Assembly (NCBI GenBank): GCA_964436865.1
Contig: CAYTFK010000107.1
Coordinates: 1 to 19,426, forward strand
Direction: 5' to 3'
DNA length: 19,426 bases
From: JAXGPP01 sp964436865
GTDB lineage: Bacteria > Planctomycetota > Planctomycetia > Pirellulales > Thermoguttaceae
Under the pieces are notes generated by a model. That model saw only the letters and a program-made list of their open reading frames with translations. It ran no database searches and had not been told where the DNA came from. This document shows positions 8,500-16,730 of the stretch, in pieces; position 1 is the first letter of the stretch, and every line of letters starts with the position of its first letter. The position numbers were made by a program, and so were the translations under genes.

Positions 8500-9690
8500 A
8501 TGCCCGACTCCCTGACCGTCGTCATTCCCGCCCTGAATGAGGAAGAGGCAATCGGTGGAACGCTTCGCCGCTGCCTTGAGGCGAAGGAGGAGGTCAAGCG
8601 CGCGGCCGGACTGGATGACGTCGAGTTCATTGTGGTGAGCGACGGTTCCACCGACCGGACGGTGGAGATAGTGCGGACCTTCGCCGATGTGAAGTTGATC
8701 GTTTTCGAACGCAACCGCGGCTACGGGGCGGCCATCAAGGAAGGGTTCTGCCAGGCGCAGGGGTCGCTGGTGGGGTTCATGGATGCCGACGGAACGTGCG
8801 ATCCACGCTGGTTCGGCGAACTGTGTCGCAGGGCGATCGCCGATCAGGCCGATGTGGTGCTCGGCTCGCGGCTGGGACCGGACTCGCACATGCCTCGCGT
8901 GCGGCGGGCGGGCAACCGCATCTTCGCCCTGATGCTGGGCTTCTTCTGTGGCCAGACGGTTACCGACACCGCCAGCGGGATGCGGGTGCTCCGGCGCTCG
9001 GCGCTTGATTACCTTTACCCTTTGCCCGACGGGCTGCACTTCACCCCCTCGATGACCGCCCGGGCGCTGGCTGGCGGTTTGCGGCTGGTGGAGGTGCCCA
9101 TGCCCTATCACGAGCGAGTGGGGACGAGCAAGCTTCGGGTTGTGAAAGATGGATTGCGATTCACGCGGGTCATTGTGCGCGATGTGATCTGTTACCGCCC
9201 GGAGCGGCTGTTCATGGCCGGATTCGCGGTGTTTCTCCTGTTGGGGCTTCTGCTGGCGGCTTACCCGGTGGAATTTTATGCCCTCCACCGCCGCATCGAA
9301 GACTGGATGATCTACCGGTTTGTGGTCTGCGGTTTCCTGGGCTCGGTGGGGCTGCAATTCCTGACCGCCGCGGCGATCGCTCATCGGATGGCCGAGTTCG
9401 GTCCGAAACGCCGCGCGTCCGATCCGTTCTGGCCGCCGCTGGTTGCCGGATTTTTTGAAGGTGGGGCGGTGCTCGTAATGGCAGGGGCCGTTTCGATTGT
9501 CTGCCTGGTACTGCTCTGGCCCGGAGTGGTGGAGTACGCGACAACATTTCATATCACCATGCACTGGTCGCGGTTCGTGACCGCGGTGTTCGGGCTGATG
9601 CTCGCGGCACAGTCGCTGGTAGCGGCGGCGCTGTTGCGGTTGATGCGGCTGTGGAGGTCGGAGGGCAGTTGTCACGGTGATCGCCGATGA
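8500..9690 (+). CDS. Family 2 glycosyltransferase with C-terminal membrane segments
   Basis: This 396-residue enzyme resembles polyprenyl-phosphate sugar transferases (DPM1/GtrB-like). The GT-A domain shows TVVIPALNEEEAIGGTL (residues 6-22), VVSDGSTDRT (45-54), RNRGYGAAIKEGF and the metal-binding DADG (95-98). The motif RVGTSKLRVVKDGLRF (206-221) is typical of this subgroup. Four hydrophobic helices at about 236-256, 273-293, 320-340 and 358-380 anchor it in the membrane. It probably moves a sugar from a nucleotide donor to a lipid carrier; the sugar is unknown. The ATG at 8500 matches the domain start; the in-frame TTG at 8434 would add 22 residues with no homology. Its TGA overlaps the next start (ATGA), so it is coupled to the GT-C gene, which may use its lipid-linked product. 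Confidence 0.9.
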   Translation: MPDSLTVVIPALNEEEAIGGTLRRCLEAKEEVKRAAGLDDVEFIVVSDGSTDRTVEIVRTFADVKLIVFERNRGYGAAIKEGFCQAQGSLVGFMDADGTCDPRWFGELCRRAIADQADVVLGSRLGPDSHMPRVRRAGNRIFALMLGFFCGQTVTDTASGMRVLRRSALDYLYPLPDGLHFTPSMTARALAGGLRLVEVPMPYHERVGTSKLRVVKDGLRFTRVIVRDVICYRPERLFMAGFAVFLLLGLLLAAYPVEFYALHRRIEDWMIYRFVVCGFLGSVGLQFLTAAAIAHRMAEFGPKRRASDPFWPPLVAGFFEGGAVLVMAGAVSIVCLVLLWPGVVEYATTFHITMHWSRFVTAVFGLMLAAQSLVAAALLRLMRLWRSEGSCHGDRR

Positions 9691-11786
9691 CAAAGCCCGA
9701 CTGGAAACTGGCTGTCGCGACATTGGGGCTGGGCCTCTACCTGGTGCTGTTCTTTTCGACGCGGCTGCCGAGTCTGGAGGACCAGACCGGCCGCGTCATG
9801 CGGCGCAGCGAGTTCTTCTGGTACCTTTTTCTGCCCGACCAGATCGCGGGACAGTGGTTCGGTTCTCCGCCGCAGTTCGCGCTGGCGGAGAGGATTCCCG
9901 TATTGGCGATTGCTGCAGCCATTGTCGGCGTGGCCACGGCCGCGGGATGGCTGGCACTGGTGCTTTGCCGGGCGGAGCAGATGCTCACCCGGCTGGAGGC
10001 ATTCGTGTTTGCCGCCGGGGTCGGGCTGAACCTGGTTTCCACGTACACGCTCCTGGTCGGTCTCGTGGGGTTGCTAAATCGCTGGGTGTTCGCAGCGCCG
10101 GCAGTCGTAGTCGTGGCCGGGGCGATCGCGGTGTGGATCAAACGCCGGCGGCTGGGGACGAACGACATCCAGCCGCCCAGCGTGAGCCACGAGCATGGCG
10201 ACGGGTTCAGCCCGCGCTGGGTGTGGCTGGCGGCGCCATTTGCCCTGGTGATTGTGCTCGGCGGAATGCTGCCGCCGGTCGAGTTCGATGTTCGCGAGTA
10301 CCATCTTCAGGTTCCCAAGGAGTTTTTTGAGCAAGGCTCGATCGGTTTTCTGCCGCACAACGTGTACGGCAACATGGCGCTGGGAAGCGAGATGCACAGC
10401 CTGCTGGCAATGGTGATTGCCGGCGACTGGTGGCGGGGGGCGCTTGCCGGCAAGGCGGTGATCGCGCTATTTGCGCCGCTTACGGCGCTGGGTTTGCTGG
10501 CGGCGGGGCGGCGGTTTTTCTCACCCGGCGGCGGCGCCTTGGCGGCGGTGCTCTATCTGTCGACTCCCTGGGTCGTCCAGGTGTCGACGATCGGCTGGGT
10601 AGAAGGAGCGTCTGCCTTCTACCTTCTTGCCGCGTTCTATGCCCTGGTTGTCTGGCAGCGAAGCGACCGTGCCGGATCGCTCGCGCTTGCCGGGTTGGCC
10701 GGCTACCTGGCCGGAGCGGCCACCGCCACGAAGTATCCCGGTCTATTGTTCGTCGGTGTGCCGCTGACCGCCTGGCTGGTTTGCGCAGGGTTGCGCACCG
10801 ACTGGCGACGGGCGTGGAAGCCGTTTGCCGTGTTTGTCTCCGCGGCGGCGCTGGGGTGTGGGTTGTGGTTCGCGAAGAACTGGGTCCTGGCGGGCAACCC
10901 GACGTATCCGATGCTGTATGGGTTATTCGGCGGCCGGACACTGACGCCCGAGAAGGCCGAGCTTTGGAACTACATCGTGCGGCCGCACGATTTCTCGTTC
11001 GGCGCGCTGGGGGCCGATCTGCGGCGCGTCGTGCTGGAGAGCGAATGGTTGGGGCCGCTATTGATTCCGCTGGCCATATTCGGCTTGCTGGTGGCGGCGC
11101 CGAAGCGCCGACTTGTGGTTGGGTTATGGGCATACTTCGCCTTTGTGGTGATTGCCTGGTGGCTTTTTGCGTTGCGAATCGACCGCTACTGGGTGCCGGC
11201 GCTGGCGGTGGTGGCGCTGGCGGCCGGGGCCGGCGCCACGTGGCGAGTTGACGCCTGGTGGCGAAGGCTCGTGATCGGGGCGATGGTTCTGTCGTGCGTG
11301 TACTGTCTTCTGGTGGCTACTACGGGACCGGGGGGCTACAACCGTTTCTTTGTTTCCTACCAGGTGCTGAGGACGTCGCCCGAGCGCGTCGATCCGTGGC
11401 ACTTGTATTTCAACCGCCACGTCAAGGCGGGCCGAGTGCTCATGGTTGGCGAGGCCGAGGTCTTCGATCTCGCGGTGCCGGTGCTCTACAACACGTGGCT
11501 CGATGATTCGATCTTTGAGCGGCTGCTGACCGACCCTGCCACCGGCAGAGTGCTGGAACCGGCAGAGATCCGAAAGAACCTGGCCGCCGCCGATGTGAGC
11601 TACGTTTTCGTGCACTGGGCGGAGATCCAGCGTTATCGCGCCAGCGGTTACGGGCAGCACGAGTTCATTACGCCGGCGTTGTTTGCGGCACTTGTCGAGC
11701 AGAAAGTTCTTGTGCCGCTTGCGCCGCGGGAAGAGCACGATGGCCGCGCCTATCGAGTGCGGCCGGAGGCCGAAGCGGGGGAATAG
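9687..11786 (+). CDS. Polytopic membrane glycosyltransferase, GT-C/family 39-like
   Basis: This is a 699-residue integral membrane protein with about ten or more hydrophobic helices and a soluble C-terminal region (from about residue 560). The segment MLPPVEFDVREYHLQVPKEF (about 194-213) matches the acidic first loop of GT-C enzymes (PMT/ArnT/GT39 type), where the Asp/Glu is catalytic and Tyr-His follows. Such enzymes take a sugar from a polyprenyl-phosphate donor and transfer it to a lipid, protein or glycan on the outer face of the membrane. Coupling with the preceding GT2 gene fits a two-step route: one makes the lipid-linked sugar, the other uses it. The acceptor is unknown. The methyltransferase gene begins 3 nt after the stop, indicating one operon. 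Confidence 0.87.
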   Translation: MTKPDWKLAVATLGLGLYLVLFFSTRLPSLEDQTGRVMRRSEFFWYLFLPDQIAGQWFGSPPQFALAERIPVLAIAAAIVGVATAAGWLALVLCRAEQMLTRLEAFVFAAGVGLNLVSTYTLLVGLVGLLNRWVFAAPAVVVVAGAIAVWIKRRRLGTNDIQPPSVSHEHGDGFSPRWVWLAAPFALVIVLGGMLPPVEFDVREYHLQVPKEFFEQGSIGFLPHNVYGNMALGSEMHSLLAMVIAGDWWRGALAGKAVIALFAPLTALGLLAAGRRFFSPGGGALAAVLYLSTPWVVQVSTIGWVEGASAFYLLAAFYALVVWQRSDRAGSLALAGLAGYLAGAATATKYPGLLFVGVPLTAWLVCAGLRTDWRRAWKPFAVFVSAAALGCGLWFAKNWVLAGNPTYPMLYGLFGGRTLTPEKAELWNYIVRPHDFSFGALGADLRRVVLESEWLGPLLIPLAIFGLLVAAPKRRLVVGLWAYFAFVVIAWWLFALRIDRYWVPALAVVALAAGAGATWRVDAWWRRLVIGAMVLSCVYCLLVATTGPGGYNRFFVSYQVLRTSPERVDPWHLYFNRHVKAGRVLMVGEAEVFDLAVPVLYNTWLDDSIFERLLTDPATGRVLEPAEIRKNLAAADVSYVFVHWAEIQRYRASGYGQHEFITPALFAALVEQKVLVPLAPREEHDGRAYRVRPEAEAGE

Positions 11787-11789
11787 TCG

Positions 11790-12500
11790 ATGGGAGAACG
11801 GCCACCGAAGGGGGCAGCTTTCGATTCCTATGCCGCCGACTATGAGGGGGCGCTTCAGCAAGGCCTGCAGCTTTCCGGCGAAAGCGCGGACTATTTCGCA
11901 CGCGGCCGTGTGGAATGGCTTGCGCTCGGGCTCCGGCAACGGCAGGCGGGGGTGAAAAGCGTGCTGGACTTCGGCTGCGGCACGGGCAGCGCCATTCCGC
12001 ACTTGCACGATATTCTCGGCGCCGAGCGGATCGTGGGAGTCGACACGTCGACGGCGGCGCTGGAGCGAGCGTCGCGGGAGCACACCGGGCGGCCGGCGAG
12101 CTTTGCCACACCCGGGGAATTTCAGGCGCGCGGGGAGTTCGACCTGGTATTCTCGAACGGCACGTTTCATCATATCCCGCCGGGCGAACGGGCTGCCGCG
12201 ATGGAGTTGATCACGCGGGCTTTGCGGCCGGGGGGGCTGTTGGCCCTGTGGGAGAACAACCCGTGGAACCCGGGGACGCGGTGGGTGATGCGGCGGATCC
12301 CGTTCGACCACGATGCGATCCCGCTCTCGGCGCCTGTGGCGCGGCGGATGGTCGGGGCCGCGGGGTTTGAGATCCTCGGCACCGACTTCCTGTTCGTCTT
12401 TCCGCGGGCGCTCCGCGCGCTGAGGCCGCTGGAACCGTGGGTGGCCAGGCTGCCGCTTGGGGCGCAGTACCAGGTGCTCGCGCGGCGGCGGACGGGTTGA
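11790..12500 (+). CDS. Class I SAM-dependent methyltransferase
   Basis: This is a 236-residue enzyme with a Rossmann-like SAM-binding fold. Motif I is VLDFGCGTGSAIPHL (58-72), motif II is the acidic end of strand 2 in IVGVDTSTAAL, and the post-motif region reads FDLVFSNGTFHHIPPGER (motif IV), then ALRPGGLLALWENNPWNP. The family resembles UbiE/Methyltransf_11-type enzymes acting on small molecules or lipids. It lies 3 nt after the GT-C gene, so it probably modifies the same glycan or lipid product. The substrate is not predictable. Confidence 0.92.
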   Translation: MGERPPKGAAFDSYAADYEGALQQGLQLSGESADYFARGRVEWLALGLRQRQAGVKSVLDFGCGTGSAIPHLHDILGAERIVGVDTSTAALERASREHTGRPASFATPGEFQARGEFDLVFSNGTFHHIPPGERAAAMELITRALRPGGLLALWENNPWNPGTRWVMRRIPFDHDAIPLSAPVARRMVGAAGFEILGTDFLFVFPRALRALRPLEPWVARLPLGAQYQVLARRRTG

Positions 12501-12633
12501 TGTTGGCCGCGTTGGCGGCGAGAGCATCGAAACGCGGGCGGTGTTGGAAGCGCCGACGGCTGGCCGCTTTGACAGTCCACTGTTTCGCTTGACGGGGCAG
12601 CTCTCCGGCTCTGGTGCGAGTCGCGGATAGTAC

Positions 12634-12657
12634 ATTGTTGCATCGAGGCGCAACAAT
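12634..12657. repeat. Inverted repeat, 8-bp stem
   Basis: ATTGTTGC - 8 nt - GCAACAAT is a perfect inverted repeat inside the first copy of the diverged direct repeat. The second copy (from 12855) keeps the sequence with substitutions that break perfect pairing. The next bases offer another short stem, AACGCA/TGCGTT (12659-12683). Confidence 0.6.
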
Positions 12658-12776
12658 AAACGCATTGTGTCGTTTGGTGCGTTGCGCGGCGCGGCGGCAA
12701 GTGCAAGCGGGGAAGGAGTTTCGCACTTGGCGCGTGAGCGCAAGTTCGTACGTACTGTGAGGTACGTGTTGAAGTT
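12635..12776. repeat. Diverged ~220-bp direct repeat, copy 1
   Basis: Three anchors recur in the same order in copy 2: TTGTTGCATCGAGGCGCAAC (12635-12654; 17 of 20 identical), GGCGCGGCGGCAAGTGCAAG (12688-12707; identical) and CGTGTTGAAGTT (12765-12776; identical). Sequence between the anchors is strongly diverged. Confidence 0.6.
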
Positions 12777-12854
12777 GGCGCCCAGCACCATGCTACCCGG
12801 GGGCTGTGAGACTGGGGTGTGCTTTGCGCGAGTTTTGACCGTGCCAGTGGAGCG

Positions 12855-12998
12855 TTGTTGTATCGAAGCGAAACGCCTTTGAGGGTGTTTCGGTTGGATA
12901 CGTCGCAGGGCGCGGCGGCAAGTGCAAGGCTTGTAGGGTTTTCCGTTCAGGCGGCTCGGCGCAAGTGAAACCACCCTTTTGGCTTCCGTGTTGAAGTT
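12855..12998. repeat. Diverged ~220-bp direct repeat, copy 2
   Basis: The anchors lie at 12855-12874, 12909-12928 and 12987-12998, shifted 220, 221 and 222 bp from copy 1. A weaker third similarity follows: GGCGGCA...GGCTTG at 13094-13112 resembles 12914-12933 of this copy. The near-constant offset argues for an old tandem duplication rather than chance. Confidence 0.6.
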
Positions 12999-13154
12999 CG
13001 TAGAGGGGTAGGCGAGTCTGGCCGTTGTCGACGCGCGCGGTGTTGAAATGGGAGCCCGCGGTTCGCGAAATGATCCGCGCGCAGGGGGAGCGTGGCGGCA
13101 GCGCATGGCTTGCGCCGAAAGAGGCTGGTTCAAGTTGTCAGACATTGGTTTCGG

Positions 13155-13171
13155 CGCCGCCTGGGGCGGCG
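13155..13171. other. Strong GC stem-loop
   Basis: CGCCGCC-TGG-GGCGGCG is a perfect 7-bp GC stem with a 3-nt loop. No T-run follows on either strand, so a simple intrinsic terminator is not indicated. Confidence 0.45.
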
Positions 13172-13325
13172 GGCATAGGGTTGTGTCTCGGTCTGGAGAT
13201 GTGATGGTGTGATCTGCCCGCATCAACCGGCGCGGCTTGATATGTGAACCAATGTATAGAACGCGTGGCCTAGATCGCAAGAGGAAATCTCGGGGGGAGC
13301 GGAGCGATTTTTTGCGGTGAGGGGG

Positions 13326-13374
13326 GAAAGTGAGAAATGGAAATTGAGAATTTAAAACTGCAAGTTGAAAGGTT
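13326..13374. repeat. Degenerate heptamer tandem array
   Basis: Seven successive 7-mers read GAAAGTG, AGAAATG, GAAATTG, AGAATTT, AAAACTG, CAAGTTG and AAAGGTT, a loose GAAATTG consensus. The stretch is clearly A+T-rich amid GC-rich DNA. It resembles the short tandemly repeated heptamers known in cyanobacteria; the relation is inferred. Confidence 0.5.
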
Positions 13375-13457
13375 GGGGAGAGAGCGGGATGGGTGGATGA
13401 GAGGAACAGGAAGATTCGCGTTCTCACTCCTGCCGGAGGGTCGTGGCGATGTCTTGA

Positions 13458-13670
13458 CAGTTGGCAGAGTCCGAGCGATCGATCCGGGATTCGGTCAGGA
13501 ATGCCGTAACTCTCGCGGCCGAGAAGGGGTTCCAGTCCATTGCTTTCCCACTGATCGGGGTTGGCTCGGGCGGGTACAACAGGGAGCGGGCCAGGAAAAT
13601 AATGGAAGACGAGTTGGGAAAGCTGGGGTTTCCGCTGAGGGTCATCATGGTGGTGTTTCGACGTGGATGA
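13458..13670 (+). pseudogene. C-terminal remnant of a macro-domain (ADP-ribose-binding) protein
   Basis: About 70 codons read SERSIRDSVRNAVTLAAEKG, then FQSIAFPLIGVGSGGY, then RARKIMEDELGKL and VIMVVFRR. This matches the C-terminal third of macro domains of the YmdB type, where SIAFPLIGxGxGG is the ADP-ribose phosphate-binding loop. The N-terminal two thirds, with the conserved NAAN motif, is not present: a TGA at 13455-13457 closes the frame just upstream. Residues before that stop (VVAMS) align only loosely with the expected HVAGI strand. The only start codon nearby is a TTG at 13461 with no ribosome-binding site. It is most simply a decayed gene; a real small protein is less likely. Confidence 0.55.
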
Positions 13671-13903
13671 GTCGTGGTCAGGAGGTGGCAAGACTCGAAG
13701 AAGGACGCACCTTGTAGCCTATCTGGGCAAAGCGGCACCCGCGGTCTCAGCATCTCACTTTGGCAGGCAAGGCACGTGGCATGAGGCGCTGAGACTTGAC
13801 AGGCGGTGTTGTCTTATACGACGCTTGGAACCGCGCGGGTATGTCCCACCTGAATCCCCTTGCGGCGAAACTGCGGCTCAATGAATCATGGAACCTCAAT
13901 AGC

Positions 13904-15298
13904 ATGAAATCACACGTGTTGTCGCGCCTTCTTTTCGCCCTCCTGCTGCTCCCGGCGGCCGCGCTCGATGCGGCCGAGGGGCGGCCGAATGTCGTGTTTC
14001 TGCTGACGGACGACCAGCGGCATGATGCGCTGGGGGTAACGGAGCGGTCGCTCGCCGCGACGCCGCACTTGGACCGGCTCGCCGGGCGGGGCGTGCGGTT
14101 TGCCAATGCGATGGTGACGCTCTCCATTTGCTCGCCAAGCCGGGCGGCGGTGATGACCGGGCAGTACGGTTCGGTGAATGGCGTCACGACACTCGGCCAG
14201 CGTGTGCGCGGCACGAGTCCGCTGCTCGCGAAGCTCTTGCGAGAGGCCGGGTATCGCACGGGCATGTTCGGCAAGTGGCACCTGGGGAATACGCCCGCGT
14301 CGCTCGGCTTCGACGAGGCGGCGTATTTCGTCTCGAACGGCACGTACTACAACCGGCGGGCGGTGATCGAGGGCCGCGAGCAGGTCGTACCCGACTACAT
14401 CGACGAGGCGATGGCCGAGCGGAGCATCGAGTTCATGGAGCAGGCCCAAGCGGAGGGAAAACCGTTTTTCCTCTGGTTCTGCACGCAACTGCCCCACATG
14501 GACGACACCTTCGACTGGCCCGCCGAGCAGCAGTACCTCGATCTGTACAAGGCGACCGACATGCGGCTGCCGGCGACGTGGAACGACGATCTGGAGGGCA
14601 AGCCGCCGTACCTGAAATCGGCGCGGAGCCGCCAGCAGGCGCTCTCCTACGGCTACGACGATCCCCAGCAGATCCGCCGCCACATGGCGCGGTATGCGGC
14701 GGCCGTGAGCCAGGCCGACGCGGCGGTGGGCAGAGTAATTGAGGCCGTCGACCGGCTGGGGCTCACGGATGAGACATGGTTTGTGGCCATGGGGGACAAC
14801 GGCTGGATGATCGGCGAGCACGGGTTCACCTCGAAGGTGCTGGCCTACGAGGAGTCGATACGCGTGCCGATGCTCATCGCCGGGCCGGGGACGAGCGCGA
14901 AGGTTGAGGAGCGAATTGCGCTGAACATCGACCTCGCCCCTACGATGCTGGCAATGGCGGGCATACCCGTGCCCGAAGCGATGCACGGGCGTTCGCTGTT
15001 GCCGCTTGTCAGTGGCGATCCGGTCGAGTGGCGCGACGGTTTCGTGTACGAAGCGCCGACGCCGGCGCTGGGATCGCAGCCGCTCATGGCCGTGCGGACC
15101 GCAAGGTGGAAACTGATCCGGACCTACGACGCGGGAAATCCGGCAAAGGTTGCGTTTGAGGAACTGTACGATCTCCAGAGCGATCCAACGGAGATGCGCA
15201 ACCTGGCTGCCGATCCCGCGCATGCCGCGCGGCTCGACGAGCTAAGGGCGCGCATCGAGGCCCATCACCGCACCATTCCGAAGAGACTGGCGGAATGA
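13904..15298 (+). CDS. Secreted Cys-type sulfatase
   Basis: This is a 464-residue exported arylsulfatase-family enzyme. The signal peptide is MKSHVLSRLLFALLLLPAAA, with cleavage near residues 21-26. Residues 28-38 (PNVVFLLTDDQ) provide the metal-binding Asp pair. The sulfatase signature CSPSRAAVMTGQY begins at Cys76, the residue converted to formylglycine by a sulfatase-maturing enzyme; R80 completes CxPxR. GMFGKWHLG (the conserved Lys-His) and MGDNGWMIGEHG (Asp-Asn, the second metal site) follow. It would remove sulfate esters, probably from a polysaccharide, in the periplasm or outside. The ATG at 13904 starts the signal peptide directly; the in-frame TTG at 13796 would bury it. It is convergent with the FAD oxidoreductase (25 bp between stops). 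Confidence 0.93.
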   Translation: MKSHVLSRLLFALLLLPAAALDAAEGRPNVVFLLTDDQRHDALGVTERSLAATPHLDRLAGRGVRFANAMVTLSICSPSRAAVMTGQYGSVNGVTTLGQRVRGTSPLLAKLLREAGYRTGMFGKWHLGNTPASLGFDEAAYFVSNGTYYNRRAVIEGREQVVPDYIDEAMAERSIEFMEQAQAEGKPFFLWFCTQLPHMDDTFDWPAEQQYLDLYKATDMRLPATWNDDLEGKPPYLKSARSRQQALSYGYDDPQQIRRHMARYAAAVSQADAAVGRVIEAVDRLGLTDETWFVAMGDNGWMIGEHGFTSKVLAYEESIRVPMLIAGPGTSAKVEERIALNIDLAPTMLAMAGIPVPEAMHGRSLLPLVSGDPVEWRDGFVYEAPTPALGSQPLMAVRTARWKLIRTYDAGNPAKVAFEELYDLQSDPTEMRNLAADPAHAARLDELRARIEAHHRTIPKRLAE

Positions 15299-15323
15299 GC
15301 GGGCTCGAAGAACGGCTTCCGTC

Positions 15324-16691
15324 TTACGCCGACGGCGATATGGAGAGGGCCCGCTGCAGCGGGGTTGCGTCGACGTGGCGGGGTTCGACGCGCGAACGGA
15401 CTGCGAGCGCCGCGGCGGCGCCGGCGGCCGATCCGATCGCCATGGCGATCTGCTGCACGCGGTAGGAAGCGTGCGCGTCGTGGCTGCCGCTGATGCACCG
15501 TCCGGCCAGGAGCAGGCCGTCGGTTGCCTTGGGCACGAGGCAGCCATAGGGGATATCGTAGGGCTTGACCTTGGCGGCGAATCCCTCGGCCTGACCGGGC
15601 CCGACCGGGTTGTGAATGTCGATCACGAACGACGCATTGCGGACCACGGCATCGGGCCGCTTGCAGCCGGCGATGAGGTCTTCGCGAGCCAGGCACTCGA
15701 GGCCGACAAAGCGGCGGGTCTCGCGGACGCCGATTACCGCGGGCATGCCGGCGATGTAGGCCTGCTCGTAGCCGGGGGCGTGTTTCCGGAGGAACTCCAG
15801 CACGCGGAACGCCTGACGCCGGCCCTCCAGCTCCGCCTTCGTCAGATCGCGGACATTCGTGCCGTCGACGTGGTTCACTTGCGTGGCATTGACCACGGCT
15901 TCACCGGGACGGCTCGTGCGATAAGTCCGCACCACACCGACGTTGTCGGGCAGTTCGCCCGACGCTTGCGCGCGGTGCGTGATCGCCTCCCAGGTCTCTT
16001 CGGCCACGCGAAGCTGCTGGGCGGCCTCCTCGCTGCCGCAATAGATTGCCTTGGCGTCGTCGAGGCCGGCGATTGTGTACATGATCGACGTCGGTTGCAG
16101 CAGCCCGTCGCCCGGACGCCCTTTCTCGAATGCCGCACCGGCGCCGAAAGCCACATCGCCGTCGCCGGTGGCGTCGACGGTGACCCGGGCCCGGACGCAG
16201 AGCATGCCCTGCTTGGTAACAAACCGCACACCGGCCACGCGGCGACCTTCCATAAGCGTCTGCCAGGCCCAGCAGTGGAGCAACAGATCGGCCCCCGACT
16301 CTTCGACCAATTCGGCGTACTGCAAATCGAGCCGCTCGGGATCGACCTGCGGGCCGCCGATCCGCTTGAGCACTTCGCGGACGAAGGGGCTATCGGATCG
16401 GCCCATGAGCGGCGCGACGCGAGCCTGGACGGCCATGCCGCCCAGCCGGCCATAGCGTTCGACGAGCAAGACCTTCGCACCGCCGCGCGCCGCCAGCACG
16501 GCCGCCGCCATGCCCGACGGTCCGCCGCCGCACACGAGGACGTCGGTTTCGATCGTCTCGATGTCGGCCGGCGACGCCGCGAGTTCGGGCTGTGCCCCGT
16601 CTGCCAGAGCGCCGGGGACCGCGCCCCCGGCTGCCGCCACTACGGACGCCGAAGCCAGGAACCGCCGTCTTGTCCAATCGGGTCTTGCCAT
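15324..16691 (-). CDS. Tat-exported FAD-dependent oxidoreductase
   Basis: This is a 455-residue flavoprotein of the FAD_oxidored type. The N-terminus has a twin-arginine signal (TRRRFLASASVVAAAGGAVP), so the folded enzyme is probably exported with its cofactor. The FAD-binding Rossmann motif is VLVCGGGPSGMAAAVLAARGG (51-71), with the ribose-binding acid E78 in LLVERYGRLGGMAV. Later FAD contacts are VTVDATGDGDVAFGAG and DGLLLAGRCISGSHDAHASYRV. The substrate is unknown; carbohydrate-related dehydrogenation fits the neighbours. GAGGAG lies 6 nt before the ATG. It is the last gene of an operon with the NTF2-like and Gfo/Idh genes (39-bp gap). Confidence 0.92.
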   Translation of the reverse strand: MARPDWTRRRFLASASVVAAAGGAVPGALADGAQPELAASPADIETIETDVLVCGGGPSGMAAAVLAARGGAKVLLVERYGRLGGMAVQARVAPLMGRSDSPFVREVLKRIGGPQVDPERLDLQYAELVEESGADLLLHCWAWQTLMEGRRVAGVRFVTKQGMLCVRARVTVDATGDGDVAFGAGAAFEKGRPGDGLLQPTSIMYTIAGLDDAKAIYCGSEEAAQQLRVAEETWEAITHRAQASGELPDNVGVVRTYRTSRPGEAVVNATQVNHVDGTNVRDLTKAELEGRRQAFRVLEFLRKHAPGYEQAYIAGMPAVIGVRETRRFVGLECLAREDLIAGCKRPDAVVRNASFVIDIHNPVGPGQAEGFAAKVKPYDIPYGCLVPKATDGLLLAGRCISGSHDAHASYRVQQIAMAIGSAAGAAAALAVRSRVEPRHVDATPLQRALSISPSA

Positions 16692-16730
16692 CCCCTGCTC
16701 CTCTGCAACGCCAAAATCAATCGTTCAAGT

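Larger units (their letters stand above)
12501..13903. other. 1.4-kb region without an intact gene: repeats, hairpins, gene remnant
   Basis: No ORF here is supported as an intact gene. The region contains diverged direct repeats about 220 bp apart (12635-12998), stem-loops at 12634-12657 and 13155-13171, a degenerate heptamer array (13326-13374) and a truncated macro-domain frame (13458-13670). Bases 13671-13903, before the sulfatase, show no clear promoter. Gene density elsewhere in the window is high, so this is a conspicuous gap. Confidence 0.6.

Noticed and set aside
12667..12882. 71-codon plus-strand frame within the repeat region
   Set aside because: It has no ribosome-binding site or recognisable family and crosses the repeat unit without regard to its boundaries.
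11124..13691. Very long minus-strand open frame (855 codons) across the repeat region and antisense to the methyltransferase and GT-C genes
   Set aside because: The translation is Arg/Pro/His-rich with no domain, and half of it opposes two well-supported genes. It fits the lack of stops in GC-rich antisense frames.
13796..13820. Possible promoter TTGACA...TATACG upstream of the sulfatase
   Set aside because: The spacing between the boxes is only 12-13 nt, too short for a sigma70 promoter.
12501..13903. Search for tRNA, attachment site, CRISPR or transposase in the gene-free region
   Set aside because: No cloverleaf with a T-loop, no regularly spaced identical repeats, no terminal inverted repeats around a transposase and no integrase were found.
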